From contig NZ_RCDI01000001.1 in NCBI RefSeq assembly GCF_003675875.1, positions 186,001 through 250,000 on the forward strand: a stretch of 64,000 bases of DNA. Reading direction: 5' to 3'. Source of the stretch: Halostella limicola (lineage in GTDB: Archaea; Halobacteriota; Halobacteria; Halobacteriales; Natronoarchaeaceae). Numbering within the stretch: position 1 is the first letter of the stretch; each line of letters starts with the position of its first letter. Under the pieces are notes generated by a model. It did no database searches, was not told where the DNA came from, and saw nothing but the letters and a program-made list of their open reading frames with translations. Shown in pieces: positions 34,633 through 42,131 of this stretch. Made by a program: the position numbers and the translations under genes.

Positions 34633-34635
34633 TTA
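34389..34635 (-). repeat. 3'-end repeat element, copy C (after orc1)
   Basis: Plus-strand order: GGGGAAGGGCAGGC (34389-34402), two added hairpins, GCGGCCTGGAACGAGCGCC (34498-34516), hairpin AACGAGCGCC-TTC-GGCGTTCGTT (34507-34529), another hairpin, the 19-base core GGTGGATATAAAAAGGGCG (34581-34599), and AAGGGCTTTTTA carrying the reverse complement of the orc1 TAA. It is the longest copy. Confidence 0.75.
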
Positions 34636-36129
34636 GTTGTCGAACCGGGCCTGCACGAACGGCTGGACGTCCTCGATGTCGCCGAGGCGGGAGTCGCTGA
34701 GGAGGACGGCCTCGGTCTCGTCGATCGGGACCGAGAGGCTGATCTCCTTGGTGCGGCCGTAGCGGCCCTTGCTGACGACGACCGCGTTGACGATGCCAAG
34801 CATGTCGAGTTCGCTGATGAGGTCGGTGACGCGGCGCTGGGTGAGCACGTCGGCGTCGATCTCCTCGCAGAGGCGCTTGTAGATGTTGTACACCTCGCCG
34901 GTGTTGACGTTGTGGACGCCGTTTTTCTCCAGGAGGATGATCGAGAAGAGGACGATCTTCGACTGCGTCGGCAGGGTGCGGACCACCTCGACCACGCGGT
35001 CGAGTTCGATCTTGTCCTGGGCCTTGCGGACGTGGTCCTCGTCGACGACCTCGGCCTGGTCGCGCTCGGCGAGTTCGCCCGCGGTGCGGAGCAGGTCGAG
35101 CGCGCGGCGGGCGTCGCCGTGCTCCTGCGCGGCGAACGCGGCACACAGCGGGATCACGTCGTCGGTGAGCGCGTCCGCCTTGAACGCGACGTCGGAACGG
35201 TGCTGGAGGATGTCCCGCAGCTGGTTCGCGTCGTACGGCGGGAAGACGATCTCCTCCTCGCCGAGGCTGGACTTGACGCGGGGGTCGAGGAAGTCGGTGA
35301 ACTTCAGGTCGTTCGAGATGCCCATGATCGACACCCGCGAGTTCGCGAGCTCCGAGTTCATCCGTGAGAGATTGTAGAGGGTGTCGTCGCCCGACTTCTC
35401 GACGAGCTTGTCGATCTCGTCGAGCATGATGACGACCACGCGCTCGTGGTAGTCGACCGCGTCGAAGAAGACGCTGTACACGCGGTCGGTCGGCCACCCG
35501 GTCATCGGGACCGTCTCGAAGTCGTCCTTGTCCGCCTCCAGTTCCGCGATGCGATCGTCGACGGCTTCGAGGGAGTCGAACTCCGCGTCCGCGAGCGCCG
35601 CGGCGTCGTCGGCCGCCGCCTCGCGGAGTTCCCGGAGGTCTTCCAGCCACTCGTCGATGAGCCGCTCGTTCTCCTCGATGAACTTGTTCGCCAGCTGGGC
35701 GAGCACGCGGTACTGGGTGTCGGTCACCTCGCAGTTGATGTACTCGACTTCGCAGGGGACCTTGTACTTCTGGGACGTGCTCTCCAGTTCCTGACTGACG
35801 AACTTCGCGCTCGCGGTCTTACCGGTTCCGGTCTTCCCGTAGATCAGGATGTTCGACGGCGTCTCACCGCGGAGAGCGGCGACGAGTATCGTCGCCATCT
35901 TGTTGATCTGTTCCTTCCGGTGGGGGAGCTCGTGCGGAGTGTACGACGGCCGCAGCACCTCCTTGTTCTCGAAGATGGGCTCGCCGCTCAGGAGATCGTC
36001 GAACAGGCCCTGGCTCTCCTCCTCGTCGTCCTCCAGCACGACGTCGTCCAGGTCGACGTCGAAGTCCCGAGACGAGTCTACGTCGACGCGTCCCGCCGGT
36101 TCGCCCGTTCCCGTGTTCTCGTCGGACAT
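34633..36129 (-). CDS. orc1: Orc1/Cdc6 origin recognition protein
   Basis: A 498 aa AAA+ initiator that binds origin recognition boxes and loads the MCM helicase. N-terminal acidic tail (1-55), then the AAA+ domain with Walker A YGKTGTGKTASAKFV (about 95-110) and Walker B VVIMLDEIDKLVE (about 235), sensor 1 around ISNDLKFTDFLDPRV, and a C-terminal winged-helix domain from about 390 (NIYKRLCEEIDADVLTQRRV). A charged coiled-coil-like insertion (about 165-205) is unusual in length. It reads away from the adjacent 1.5 kb gene-free region holding ORB repeats, the classic initiator-origin pairing. Confidence 0.96.
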   Translation of the reverse strand: MSDENTGTGEPAGRVDVDSSRDFDVDLDDVVLEDDEEESQGLFDDLLSGEPIFENKEVLRPSYTPHELPHRKEQINKMATILVAALRGETPSNILIYGKTGTGKTASAKFVSQELESTSQKYKVPCEVEYINCEVTDTQYRVLAQLANKFIEENERLIDEWLEDLRELREAAADDAAALADAEFDSLEAVDDRIAELEADKDDFETVPMTGWPTDRVYSVFFDAVDYHERVVVIMLDEIDKLVEKSGDDTLYNLSRMNSELANSRVSIMGISNDLKFTDFLDPRVKSSLGEEEIVFPPYDANQLRDILQHRSDVAFKADALTDDVIPLCAAFAAQEHGDARRALDLLRTAGELAERDQAEVVDEDHVRKAQDKIELDRVVEVVRTLPTQSKIVLFSIILLEKNGVHNVNTGEVYNIYKRLCEEIDADVLTQRRVTDLISELDMLGIVNAVVVSKGRYGRTKEISLSVPIDETEAVLLSDSRLGDIEDVQPFVQARFDN

Positions 36130-36382
36130 CTGTTTCGTTGATTCACCCCATCGTTTCGACTGGAGCCCGTGCCACGGAAGGAGAACGTCTCCGACGTGAT
36201 AGCCTCAGATGCCGGATCCGATGCCGAACCGACCCCGTGGACCGTCCAGTTGATGCAAACGAAGCAGAGGTAGACCAGGGTCTTAAAATCTTCCCTCCCG
36301 GTCACGATCCGAACGGCAAATCAGTGAAATCGTATTTATAGCGCCTCACGAACCGTATTTCGGGGATATAGTCACCGAGTAC

Positions 36383-36416
36383 TTTCTCCAGAATTCCGTA
36401 CGTGTTGGAGAAATGA
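36383..36416. repeat. 8-bp inverted repeat in the origin region
   Basis: TTTCTCCA and TGGAGAAA face each other across a 17-base spacer containing GTACGT, about 260 bases from the orc1 start. It could be an operator for orc1 or an initiator site unlike the ORBs. Confidence 0.4.
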
Positions 36417-36854
36417 AACCGCTTCTTGACGGTGTTCACAGCGTCTCGCGGGCGTACCGGAGTTAGACGACGAAGGTTGCTGTACGGACACGACTGTCGA
36501 CCGGAAACGACGGTGTCTCGACGGAGGACGATCGGGCACGCGTCACGTCAGCGGTCGATTCGCGTGGTCCCGGGTGTGTTCGCGGTCGTGCTATCCTGCA
36601 CAACTGTAATCGCGGTCGTGCCGCGTCGTGGGCGATAGAGGCCGCTTTCGGAGCGAGAACTCTGTCCGTGCGGTCCTGTCGGAATGCTCGCTCACCGTTG
36701 GGTCGCCGCGCTCGATACCGGCGGGTGAGAGCGGCCTCCCCTCCTGCGGACGATTGGCGGAAACCGTCGAGCAGCGGGATTATTTCGTCTGGAAGCGTCG
36801 GCCGAATCTCGGATCAGCGAAGCTGTGCCGATCCGCGACGCGCCCCGGCGTATA

Positions 36855-36875
36855 GTGTTGTTTCACTGGCAACAC
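36855..36875. repeat. Inverted repeat with a partial ORB core
   Basis: GTGTTG-TTTCACTGG-CAACAC: 6-bp arms around a loop. GTTTCACTGGCAAC resembles the ORB half GTTTCAAGTGGAAC but lacks the adjoining G-string. Confidence 0.35.
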
Positions 36876-36914
36876 AAATCCCGGGACGTGGTCTCCGAAG
36901 AGCACCCCGAGCAA

Positions 36915-36943
36915 CACCCCCACCCCTCTGTTTCAAGTGGAAC
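36915..36943 (-). repeat. Origin recognition box ORB1 (reverse orientation)
   Basis: Minus strand GTTCCACTTGAAACAGAGGGG followed by TGGGGGTG: the haloarchaeal ORB form of a GTTCCAC-N2-GAAAC core followed by a G-string. Faces the AT-rich segment and ORB2. Confidence 0.85.
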
Positions 36944-37024
36944 TCGCCAAGTGAGGGGGCGGGGGTCGTGCCGGTAGTGGAGTGAATCGCCTGCCGTCCG
37001 TACCGGCCAGCGGATCTCTAGCGG

Positions 37025-37115
37025 TTCCTAACGTATTATTTCGAAACCACATTCTTCTAGAATAGTGTTTTCCGCTAGTGCGGTTTTGGTTGAGTCGCTT
37101 GTATCATAAAACCCC
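37025..37115. other. AT-rich segment, candidate duplex unwinding element
   Basis: Clearly AT-richer than its surroundings (for example ACGTATTATTTCG, GTATCATAAAA) and placed between oppositely oriented ORB1 and ORB2, as expected of the unwinding element. It contains the palindrome TTCTAGAA and a small hairpin CCGC-TAGT-GCGG. Confidence 0.65.
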
Positions 37116-37158
37116 TGCATGCTAGAGAGACGGGATCCCACCTCCCCTCCTCTCCCGC

Positions 37159-37188
37159 GTTCCACCCGAAACGAAGGGGTGGGGGGGG
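37159..37188 (+). repeat. Origin recognition box ORB2 (forward orientation)
   Basis: GTTCCACCCGAAACGAAGGGG followed by TGGGGGGGG: the best match in the window to the haloarchaeal ORB, with an intact G-string of nine G. Oriented opposite to ORB1 across the AT-rich segment. Confidence 0.88.
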
Positions 37189-37255
37189 GTTCGGGTGATT
37201 GTCGGGGGAGTCGGGTTCGGCCCTTTCCCTTCGCTATCGACGTCGAAGGGTTGGT

Positions 37256-37281
37256 CCCACCCCTATGCTTCAGGTCCGAAC
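37256..37281 (-). repeat. Degenerate origin recognition box
   Basis: CCCACCCCTATGCTTCAGGTCC aligns with ORB1 (CCCACCCCTCTGTTTCAAGTGG) at 17 of 22 positions, including the full G-string side. The GTTCCAC half is weaker, so binding strength may be reduced. Confidence 0.55.
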
Positions 37282-37342
37282 GACACAGCAACTCTCAAAA
37301 CTGCCGTACTGCGGCGGGATACCCGACCCGTCTGAACGCCTC

Positions 37343-37365
37343 AACCCCCACGTTTCCAGTGGAAC
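37343..37365 (-). repeat. Origin recognition box ORB3 (reverse orientation)
   Basis: Minus strand GTTCCACTGGAAACGTGGGG ending GTT. The core is intact; the G-string is shorter than in ORB1 and ORB2. Confidence 0.8.
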
Positions 37366-37670
37366 GCCGACGCTTCTCGACCGAAATCAACAATATATTG
37401 ACACCGCATGTCACGGATTATCGATACGGGGTCTCGACCGCGTCGGGTCCGCCCCCGATCACCCGCGACCCAGCGACGAGCTCGCGGCGACCGCGGACGG
37501 AACAGGTACTTTTCCTGATCGGTAGCGAAGAAAGCCGAGTGTAATCACACGACTCCGAAGCGTCGATCGGGGGATCCGTACTTATTTCGGAGATAATACA
37601 TGTCTGACGTACCCTTAAGTGTTTCCGGTGTTGTTACCTGCACAAGCACCTACGGGTGCGTGAAGATAGG

Positions 37671-38312
37671 ATGGGACTGATAAACGGACTCAGAGAAAGT
37701 ATCTCACGGGTTACAGAGAGGCTTTTTGCGGACGACGAACAGAAACGGATCGGTATCTACGGGCCCCCCAACGCGGGGAAGACGACGCTGGCGAACCGCA
37801 TCGCGCGGGACTGGACCGGCGACGCGGTCGGGCCGGAGAGCCACATCCCGCACGAGACGCGACGCGCGCGCCGAAAGGAAGACGTCGAGATCAAGCGCAA
37901 CGGCAAGTCGGTGACGATAGACATCGTCGACACGCCGGGCGTGACGACGAAGGTCGACTACGAGGAGTTCACCGAGTTCGACATGGAGAAGGAGGACGCC
38001 GTTAGGCGTTCCCGCGAGGCGACGGAGGGCGTCGCCGAGGCCATGCACTGGCTCCGCGAGGACGTCGACGGGGTCATCTACGTGCTCGACTCCACGGAGG
38101 ACCCGTTCACGCAGGTGAACACGATGCTCATCGGCATCATCGAGAGCCGGGACCTCCCGGTGCTCATCTTCGCGAACAAGACCGACCTCGACGACTCCAG
38201 CGAGCAGAAGATCAAGAACGCCTTCCCACAGCACGAGACGATCCCGCTCTCGGCGCTGGAAGGCGACAACATGGACGAAGTGTACGACAAGATCGCGGAG
38301 TACTTCGGGTGA
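37671..38312 (+). CDS. oapA: Origin-associated Era-like GTPase OapA
   Basis: A 213 aa small GTPase. G1 is IGIYGPPNAGKTTLANRIA (about residues 27-45), G3 is IVDTPGVTTKVDY (about 85), G4 is FANKTDLDD (about 172) and G5 is ETIPLSALEGDN. It has no KH domain, so it is Era-like only in the G domain. The gene leads a tight three-gene cluster next to the origin. This cluster is known in haloarchaea as oapABC (origin-associated proteins), whose roles are still unclear. The ATG at 37671 is preferred to a GTG five codons upstream. Confidence 0.88.
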   Translation: MGLINGLRESISRVTERLFADDEQKRIGIYGPPNAGKTTLANRIARDWTGDAVGPESHIPHETRRARRKEDVEIKRNGKSVTIDIVDTPGVTTKVDYEEFTEFDMEKEDAVRRSREATEGVAEAMHWLREDVDGVIYVLDSTEDPFTQVNTMLIGIIESRDLPVLIFANKTDLDDSSEQKIKNAFPQHETIPLSALEGDNMDEVYDKIAEYFG

Positions 38313-38316
38313 TACG

Positions 38317-38703
38317 ATGCCGGAAACCAAAGATCCGGACGACGACGGCGTTCAGATAGACCTCATCAGCGGCGAGCGGATGGAGGGTATGACGAGCATG
38401 GAGAAGATCCGGATGATCCTGGACGGCGTCCACGAAGGGAACATCGTCATCCTCGAACAGGGGCTCTCCCCCGACGAGGAGAGCCGTCTCATCGAGGTGA
38501 CGATGACGGAGATCAGTCCGGACGGCTTCAACGGCATCGAGATCGAGACCTACCCCCGCGCACAGACCAGCGATTCGAGCTTTCTCGACCGGCTGATGGG
38601 TCGCGAGTCGACGAACAAGCTCACGGTCATCGGTCCGGCGAACCAGATCGAGACGCTGCACAAGGACGAGACGCTCATCAGCGCGCTCGTCTCCCGCCGA
38701 TAA
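38317..38703 (+). CDS. oapB: Origin-associated protein OapB (DUF2073)
   Basis: A 128 aa protein of the DUF2073 family, starting MPETKDPDDDGVQIDLISGE. Conserved parts include MTSMEKIRMILDGVHEGNIV, LEQGLSPDEESRLIE and GFNGIEIETYP, and a C-terminal LTVIGPANQIETLHKDETLI. It is soluble and acidic with no recognised catalytic residues. It starts four bases after oapA stops, and its stop overlaps the oapC start (TAATG). Co-conservation with OapA and OapC suggests a shared complex. Confidence 0.85.
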   Translation: MPETKDPDDDGVQIDLISGERMEGMTSMEKIRMILDGVHEGNIVILEQGLSPDEESRLIEVTMTEISPDGFNGIEIETYPRAQTSDSSFLDRLMGRESTNKLTVIGPANQIETLHKDETLISALVSRR

Positions 38704-39485
38704 TGCCCCACCAGTGCACGAACTGCGGCCGGACGTTCGCCGACGGTTCCAAGGAGATGCTGTCGGGCTGTCCGGACTGCGGCGGCAACAAGTTCCAGTT
38801 CGAACCCGCCGGCCGGTCGGCCGGTGCGGAGGGCGATGCACCCGAAACGGAGGCCTCCGCCGGCGCGGCCGACGCCGAGTCCGCCGGAGCGAGTTCGAGC
38901 GGTGCGTCCCGGAGCGCCGCCGCGGCGCGAGACGCCCCTCGGTCGTCCGCCGACGCGGAGGGCGGCGTCGCCGGCAAGGTGAACCGCGCGCGCGAAACCG
39001 TCCGGGACTGGGTCGGGACGGACCGACAGACGGACGAGCGGTCCGCTCGGTCGACCGACGATCGTTCGACCGCGAACGCCGGACGCTCGGACACCGCCGG
39101 CGGCCCGTCGAACGCGTCCGCGGAACGCCCGGACGGGCCGGCGACCGCCGACCAGGAGGACTCCGCGCAGGCGAACGCCCGGAGCGACGTCGTCTCGCGC
39201 GACGAACTCCCGGACGACCCGCCGGAGCCGCCCCGCGAACCCGCGGCCGGCGAGGGTGCCCGCGTCGTCGACGAGCCCGACGACGCCGACGCGGAGCGCC
39301 CGGACCTCTCGGAGCTGCGGGAGGAGCTCAACAACCAGTTCGAGAGCATCAAGATCGTCCAGCCCGGGCAGTACGAACTCAACCTCATGGAGCTGTACGA
39401 CCGCGACGAGTACATCATCTCGCTCAAGGAGGACGGCCGATACGTGATCGAGGTGCCGGAGACCTGGCGGTCGCCGGACGAGTGA
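38703..39485 (+). CDS. oapC: Origin-associated zinc-ribbon protein OapC
   Basis: A 260 aa protein. The N-terminal zinc ribbon is MPHQCTNCGRTF and GCPDCGGNKFQFEP (about 5-35). A long disordered Ala/Ser/Asp/Arg-rich stretch (about 40-195) follows. A compact C-terminal domain (about 200-260, LREELNNQFESIKIVQPGQY, then a beta-rich NLMELYDRDEYIISL) is the other conserved part. Coupled to oapB by a one-base overlap. The ribbon-linker-domain layout suggests a nucleic-acid or protein scaffold near the origin. Confidence 0.85.
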   Translation: MPHQCTNCGRTFADGSKEMLSGCPDCGGNKFQFEPAGRSAGAEGDAPETEASAGAADAESAGASSSGASRSAAAARDAPRSSADAEGGVAGKVNRARETVRDWVGTDRQTDERSARSTDDRSTANAGRSDTAGGPSNASAERPDGPATADQEDSAQANARSDVVSRDELPDDPPEPPREPAAGEGARVVDEPDDADAERPDLSELREELNNQFESIKIVQPGQYELNLMELYDRDEYIISLKEDGRYVIEVPETWRSPDE

Positions 39486-39489
39486 TCGA

Positions 39490-39513
39490 CACCCCTCTGT
39501 TTCTACTCCGAAC
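39490..39513 (-). repeat. ORB-like half-site behind oapC
   Basis: CACCCCTCTGTTTC is identical to 14 bases of ORB1 including the G-string side, but the GTTCCAC half is poorly conserved (TACTCCGAAC). An outlying weak initiator site is possible. Confidence 0.35.
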
Positions 39514-39648
39514 CGCTTGAATGTAGTCGACAAGAGTTCTGTAATCCGATTATCGCCTCCAGATGAAAATGGGGATAGGGGGATGGTAGAACCCACCGCC
39601 AGGCGATCTGGTAAGACGTAACTCGGACGAATCCCTATTTCGGTTCGA

Positions 39649-41124
39649 ATGTTGGAGGCAGCGCAACGCCGCGTCCGCGAGGCGCTCTTCCTGTTCCCGG
39701 CGGTGCTCTCCCGGCTGGGAGTCGTCGACCGGAAGAAGGGGTCGGAGGCGTTCGACCTCGCCGTCCCCGTGATGGTGACCGGGGCGATGCGCACGCTGTT
39801 GCGCACGGCCGACTTCCTGATGGTGAGCCTCGCTATCGGCGACACCGCCGTCGCGGCGCTCGAACTCGGCTTCCAGTACTACTTCATCCCGTTCGGCCTC
39901 TCGCTGGCGCTGACGAGCGGAACGATCAGCGTCGTCTCCCGGTTCAAGGGGTCCGGCGACCACGAGCGCGCGGACCTGGCGATCAAGCAGTCGCTGTGGC
40001 TCTCACTCGCCGTCTCGCTGCCCATCACCGTCGCGACGTGGCTGTACGCGGAGCCGCTGATCGCCGCGCTGACCGACGACCCGCGGACGGTCGAACTCGG
40101 GGCGGTGTACCTCAAGATCGTCATGCTCGCGCTGGCGTTCCGGTTCTGGAGCCTCGTCGCCGCCCGCGCGCTGGCCGGCGCGAGCGACACACGGACGCCC
40201 ATGTACGTCCGGCTCGTCACCCTGCCGACGAACATCGTCCTGAACGCCGTCCTCATCTTCGGCGTCGGGCCGTTCTCCGAGTGGGGGGTCACGGGGGCGG
40301 CGTGGGGGACCGCCATCGCCAACACGGGCGCGGCGCTCATCTTCCTCGCCTTGCTCCTCTCCGGGCGGTTCTCCGTCCGGCTCCGCCTCGGCGGACAGCA
40401 GTGGGACGCGGGCATCGTCCGCGAGATCGTGCGGGTCGGGGCGCCGCTCGCGGGGACGCGGCTCTCCCGGACGTTCGGACGGTTCCCGTTCCTGTTCATC
40501 CTGGGAACGCTCGGCACGCCCGTGCTCGCGGCGTACGCCATCGGCCGGCGGGTGATGCTGCTCGCGCTCATGCCCGCGTGGGGCTACTCGACTGCCTCCA
40601 GCACGCTGGTCGGCCAGAGCATCGGCGCGGGGAACGCGGACGAGGCCGACGAGTACGGCTGGCAGACGCTCCGGATCGCGCTGGCGACGCAACTGCTCAT
40701 CGCGGGCGTCATCTTCGCGTTCGCCCGGCAGATCGCGCGGGCGTTCGGCACCGCACACGTCGGCCTCACCGTCGACTTCATCCGGATGTTCGGCGTCGGC
40801 GTCGCCGCGTTCTCCGTCTCGCGGACGATGCGGGGCGGGCTGCGGGGCGCGGGTGACACGCGCTGGCCGCTGTACGGCACCGTCGCGGGCACCTACCTGT
40901 TCAAACTCCCCATCGCGGCGCTGGCCCTGCCCGCGGGCGCGGTGACGCTCTCCGTCGCCGGCGTGGCGGTCGACCCCGGTCTCGGCCTCGGCCTCGCCGC
41001 CGTCTACGCCGCCATCCTCGCGGATATGTACGTCCGCGCGGCGGTCAACACCCTCCGATTCTGGTCCGGCGGCTGGCGCCGCGTCGCGCGCGAGTCCGAC
41101 CTGGGGACGGCGGGCGCGGACTGA
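39649..41124 (+). CDS. MATE family efflux transporter
   Basis: A 491 aa polytopic membrane protein with about twelve helices and the two-lobed MATE/MOP fold. The first lobe begins about residue 30 (FDLAVPVMVTGAMRTLLRTA), the second about residue 265 (VRVGAPLAGTRLSRTFGRF). Conserved glycines and GWGYSTASSTLVGQSIGAGN-like MATE repeat motif (WGYSTASSTLVGQSIGAGN) are visible. It probably exports cationic compounds in exchange for Na+ or H+. Monocistronic. Confidence 0.92.
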   Translation: MLEAAQRRVREALFLFPAVLSRLGVVDRKKGSEAFDLAVPVMVTGAMRTLLRTADFLMVSLAIGDTAVAALELGFQYYFIPFGLSLALTSGTISVVSRFKGSGDHERADLAIKQSLWLSLAVSLPITVATWLYAEPLIAALTDDPRTVELGAVYLKIVMLALAFRFWSLVAARALAGASDTRTPMYVRLVTLPTNIVLNAVLIFGVGPFSEWGVTGAAWGTAIANTGAALIFLALLLSGRFSVRLRLGGQQWDAGIVREIVRVGAPLAGTRLSRTFGRFPFLFILGTLGTPVLAAYAIGRRVMLLALMPAWGYSTASSTLVGQSIGAGNADEADEYGWQTLRIALATQLLIAGVIFAFARQIARAFGTAHVGLTVDFIRMFGVGVAAFSVSRTMRGGLRGAGDTRWPLYGTVAGTYLFKLPIAALALPAGAVTLSVAGVAVDPGLGLGLAAVYAAILADMYVRAAVNTLRFWSGGWRRVARESDLGTAGAD

Positions 41125-41211
41125 GTCGCCGGTATCCGACTCCGGCGATCGGAACAGACCCGACGACCGGCACACACGCTTATTTTCCCCACCGGTGCAT
41201 CCGGAACCGAG

Positions 41212-41979
41212 ATGTCTCTGCCCGATACCGTGCTCCTGGAGGAGTACACGTGGACCGACGTGCGGCGAGCGCTCGACGAGGGAACGCGGACGGTGGTCGT
41301 CGCCGTCGGGTCGATCGAACAGCACGGCCCCCACCTCCCGTTGATGATGGACTCGCTGGCGGGCGACGAACTCTCCCGACGCATCGCGGAGCGACTGGGG
41401 GACGCCCTGGCCGCGCCCACGATCCGCCCGGGCTGTTCGGGCCACCACATGGAGTTCCCGGGGACGATCACGGTCCCGCCCGAGACCCTGATGGACGTGA
41501 TCCGCTCGTACTGTCGGTCGCTCGACGCCCACGGCTTCGAGCACGTCGTCCTCGTCCCCACGCACGGCGGGAACTTCGCGCCCGTCAATACGGTGGCGCC
41601 GGAGGTCGCCCGCGAGATAGACGCGAACGTGATCGCGCTCGCCGACCTCGAGGAGCTCATGACCCTGCAGAACGAGGGGCTCCGCGACGGTGGCGTGGCG
41701 TACGAGGAACCCGTGATCCACGCCGGCGCGGCCGAGACGTCGACGGTGCTCTCGATCGACGAGGACCTCGTCCGGACGGACCGCCTCGAAGCGGGACACG
41801 AGGGGGCCGTCTCCACGTCCCGGTTGCTCAGCCGCGGTTTCAGGTCGATCACCGAGAACGGCGTCCTCGGCGACCCACGGAAGGCGACGGCGGAGGCTGG
41901 GGAGGCGATTCTGGAGGCGGTTACGTCCGCGTACGCCGAGCGGATCGAATCCGAGCGCGACGCCGTCGAAGTGGACTGA
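41212..41979 (+). CDS. Creatininase family amidohydrolase
   Basis: A 255 aa metal-dependent amidohydrolase. Metal ligands are seen in GSIEQHGPHLPLMMDSLAGD (Glu, His, Asp), RPGCSGHHMEFPGTIT, LVPTHGGNF and the late IHAGAAETSTVLSID Glu. Archaeal members include creatininases and the FAPy deformylase of riboflavin/F420 synthesis (ArfB). The substrate here is not certain. TTATTTTC about 30 bases upstream fits a leaderless promoter. Confidence 0.9.
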   Translation: MSLPDTVLLEEYTWTDVRRALDEGTRTVVVAVGSIEQHGPHLPLMMDSLAGDELSRRIAERLGDALAAPTIRPGCSGHHMEFPGTITVPPETLMDVIRSYCRSLDAHGFEHVVLVPTHGGNFAPVNTVAPEVAREIDANVIALADLEELMTLQNEGLRDGGVAYEEPVIHAGAAETSTVLSIDEDLVRTDRLEAGHEGAVSTSRLLSRGFRSITENGVLGDPRKATAEAGEAILEAVTSAYAERIESERDAVEVD

Positions 41980-42010
41980 GCGGCCGATTGGGCGCCGCCG
42001 ATTGAGGTGG

Positions 42011-42016
42011 TTTTAT
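42011..42016 (+). promoter_or_regulatory. TATA box before the microprotein gene
   Basis: TTTTAT lies 26-31 bases before the ATG at 42042, the normal distance for a leaderless archaeal transcript. It supports the microprotein as first cistron. Confidence 0.55.
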
Positions 42017-42041
42017 GCGCTCGCGGGCACTTCCGCCGAGC

Positions 42042-42131
42042 ATGAGCCAAGCAACGAAAGTCGTCATCGGAACCGTCGCCGTCTCGGCGCTGCTGGCGGT
42101 CGTCCTCGTCGCGCAGAGCCTGCTGGCCTGA
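42042..42131 (+). CDS. 29-residue single-span membrane microprotein
   Basis: MSQATKVVIGTVAVSALLAV plus VLVAQSLLA: a short hydrophilic start followed by one transmembrane helix and nothing else. It has its own TATA box at leaderless distance, and its TGA overlaps the ATG of the next gene by one base, the usual sign of translational coupling. Function unknown; it could anchor or regulate a membrane partner, or it could be a leader whose translation opens the downstream start. Confidence 0.65.
   Translation: MSQATKVVIGTVAVSALLAVVLVAQSLLA

Larger units (their letters stand above)
36130..37670. other. Replication origin region (oriC) between orc1 and oapA
   Basis: A 1.54 kb gene-free, AT-richer region bounded by divergent genes. 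It holds three clear and one degenerate origin recognition boxes (36915-36943 reverse, 37159-37188 forward, 37256-37281 reverse and degenerate, 37343-37365 reverse), with an AT-rich segment between the first two. Initiator gene orc1 lies on one side, origin-associated oapABC on the other. Short frames inside it look random (Arg/Ser-rich, no motifs). Additional inverted repeats lie at about 36383-36416 (TTTCTCCA ... TGGAGAAA) and 36855-36875. Confidence 0.88.

Noticed and set aside
36138-37544. Several 60-140 codon frames in the origin region
   Set aside because: They overlap the ORB repeats and the AT-rich segment, are Arg/Ser/Pro-rich and have no motifs or start signals.
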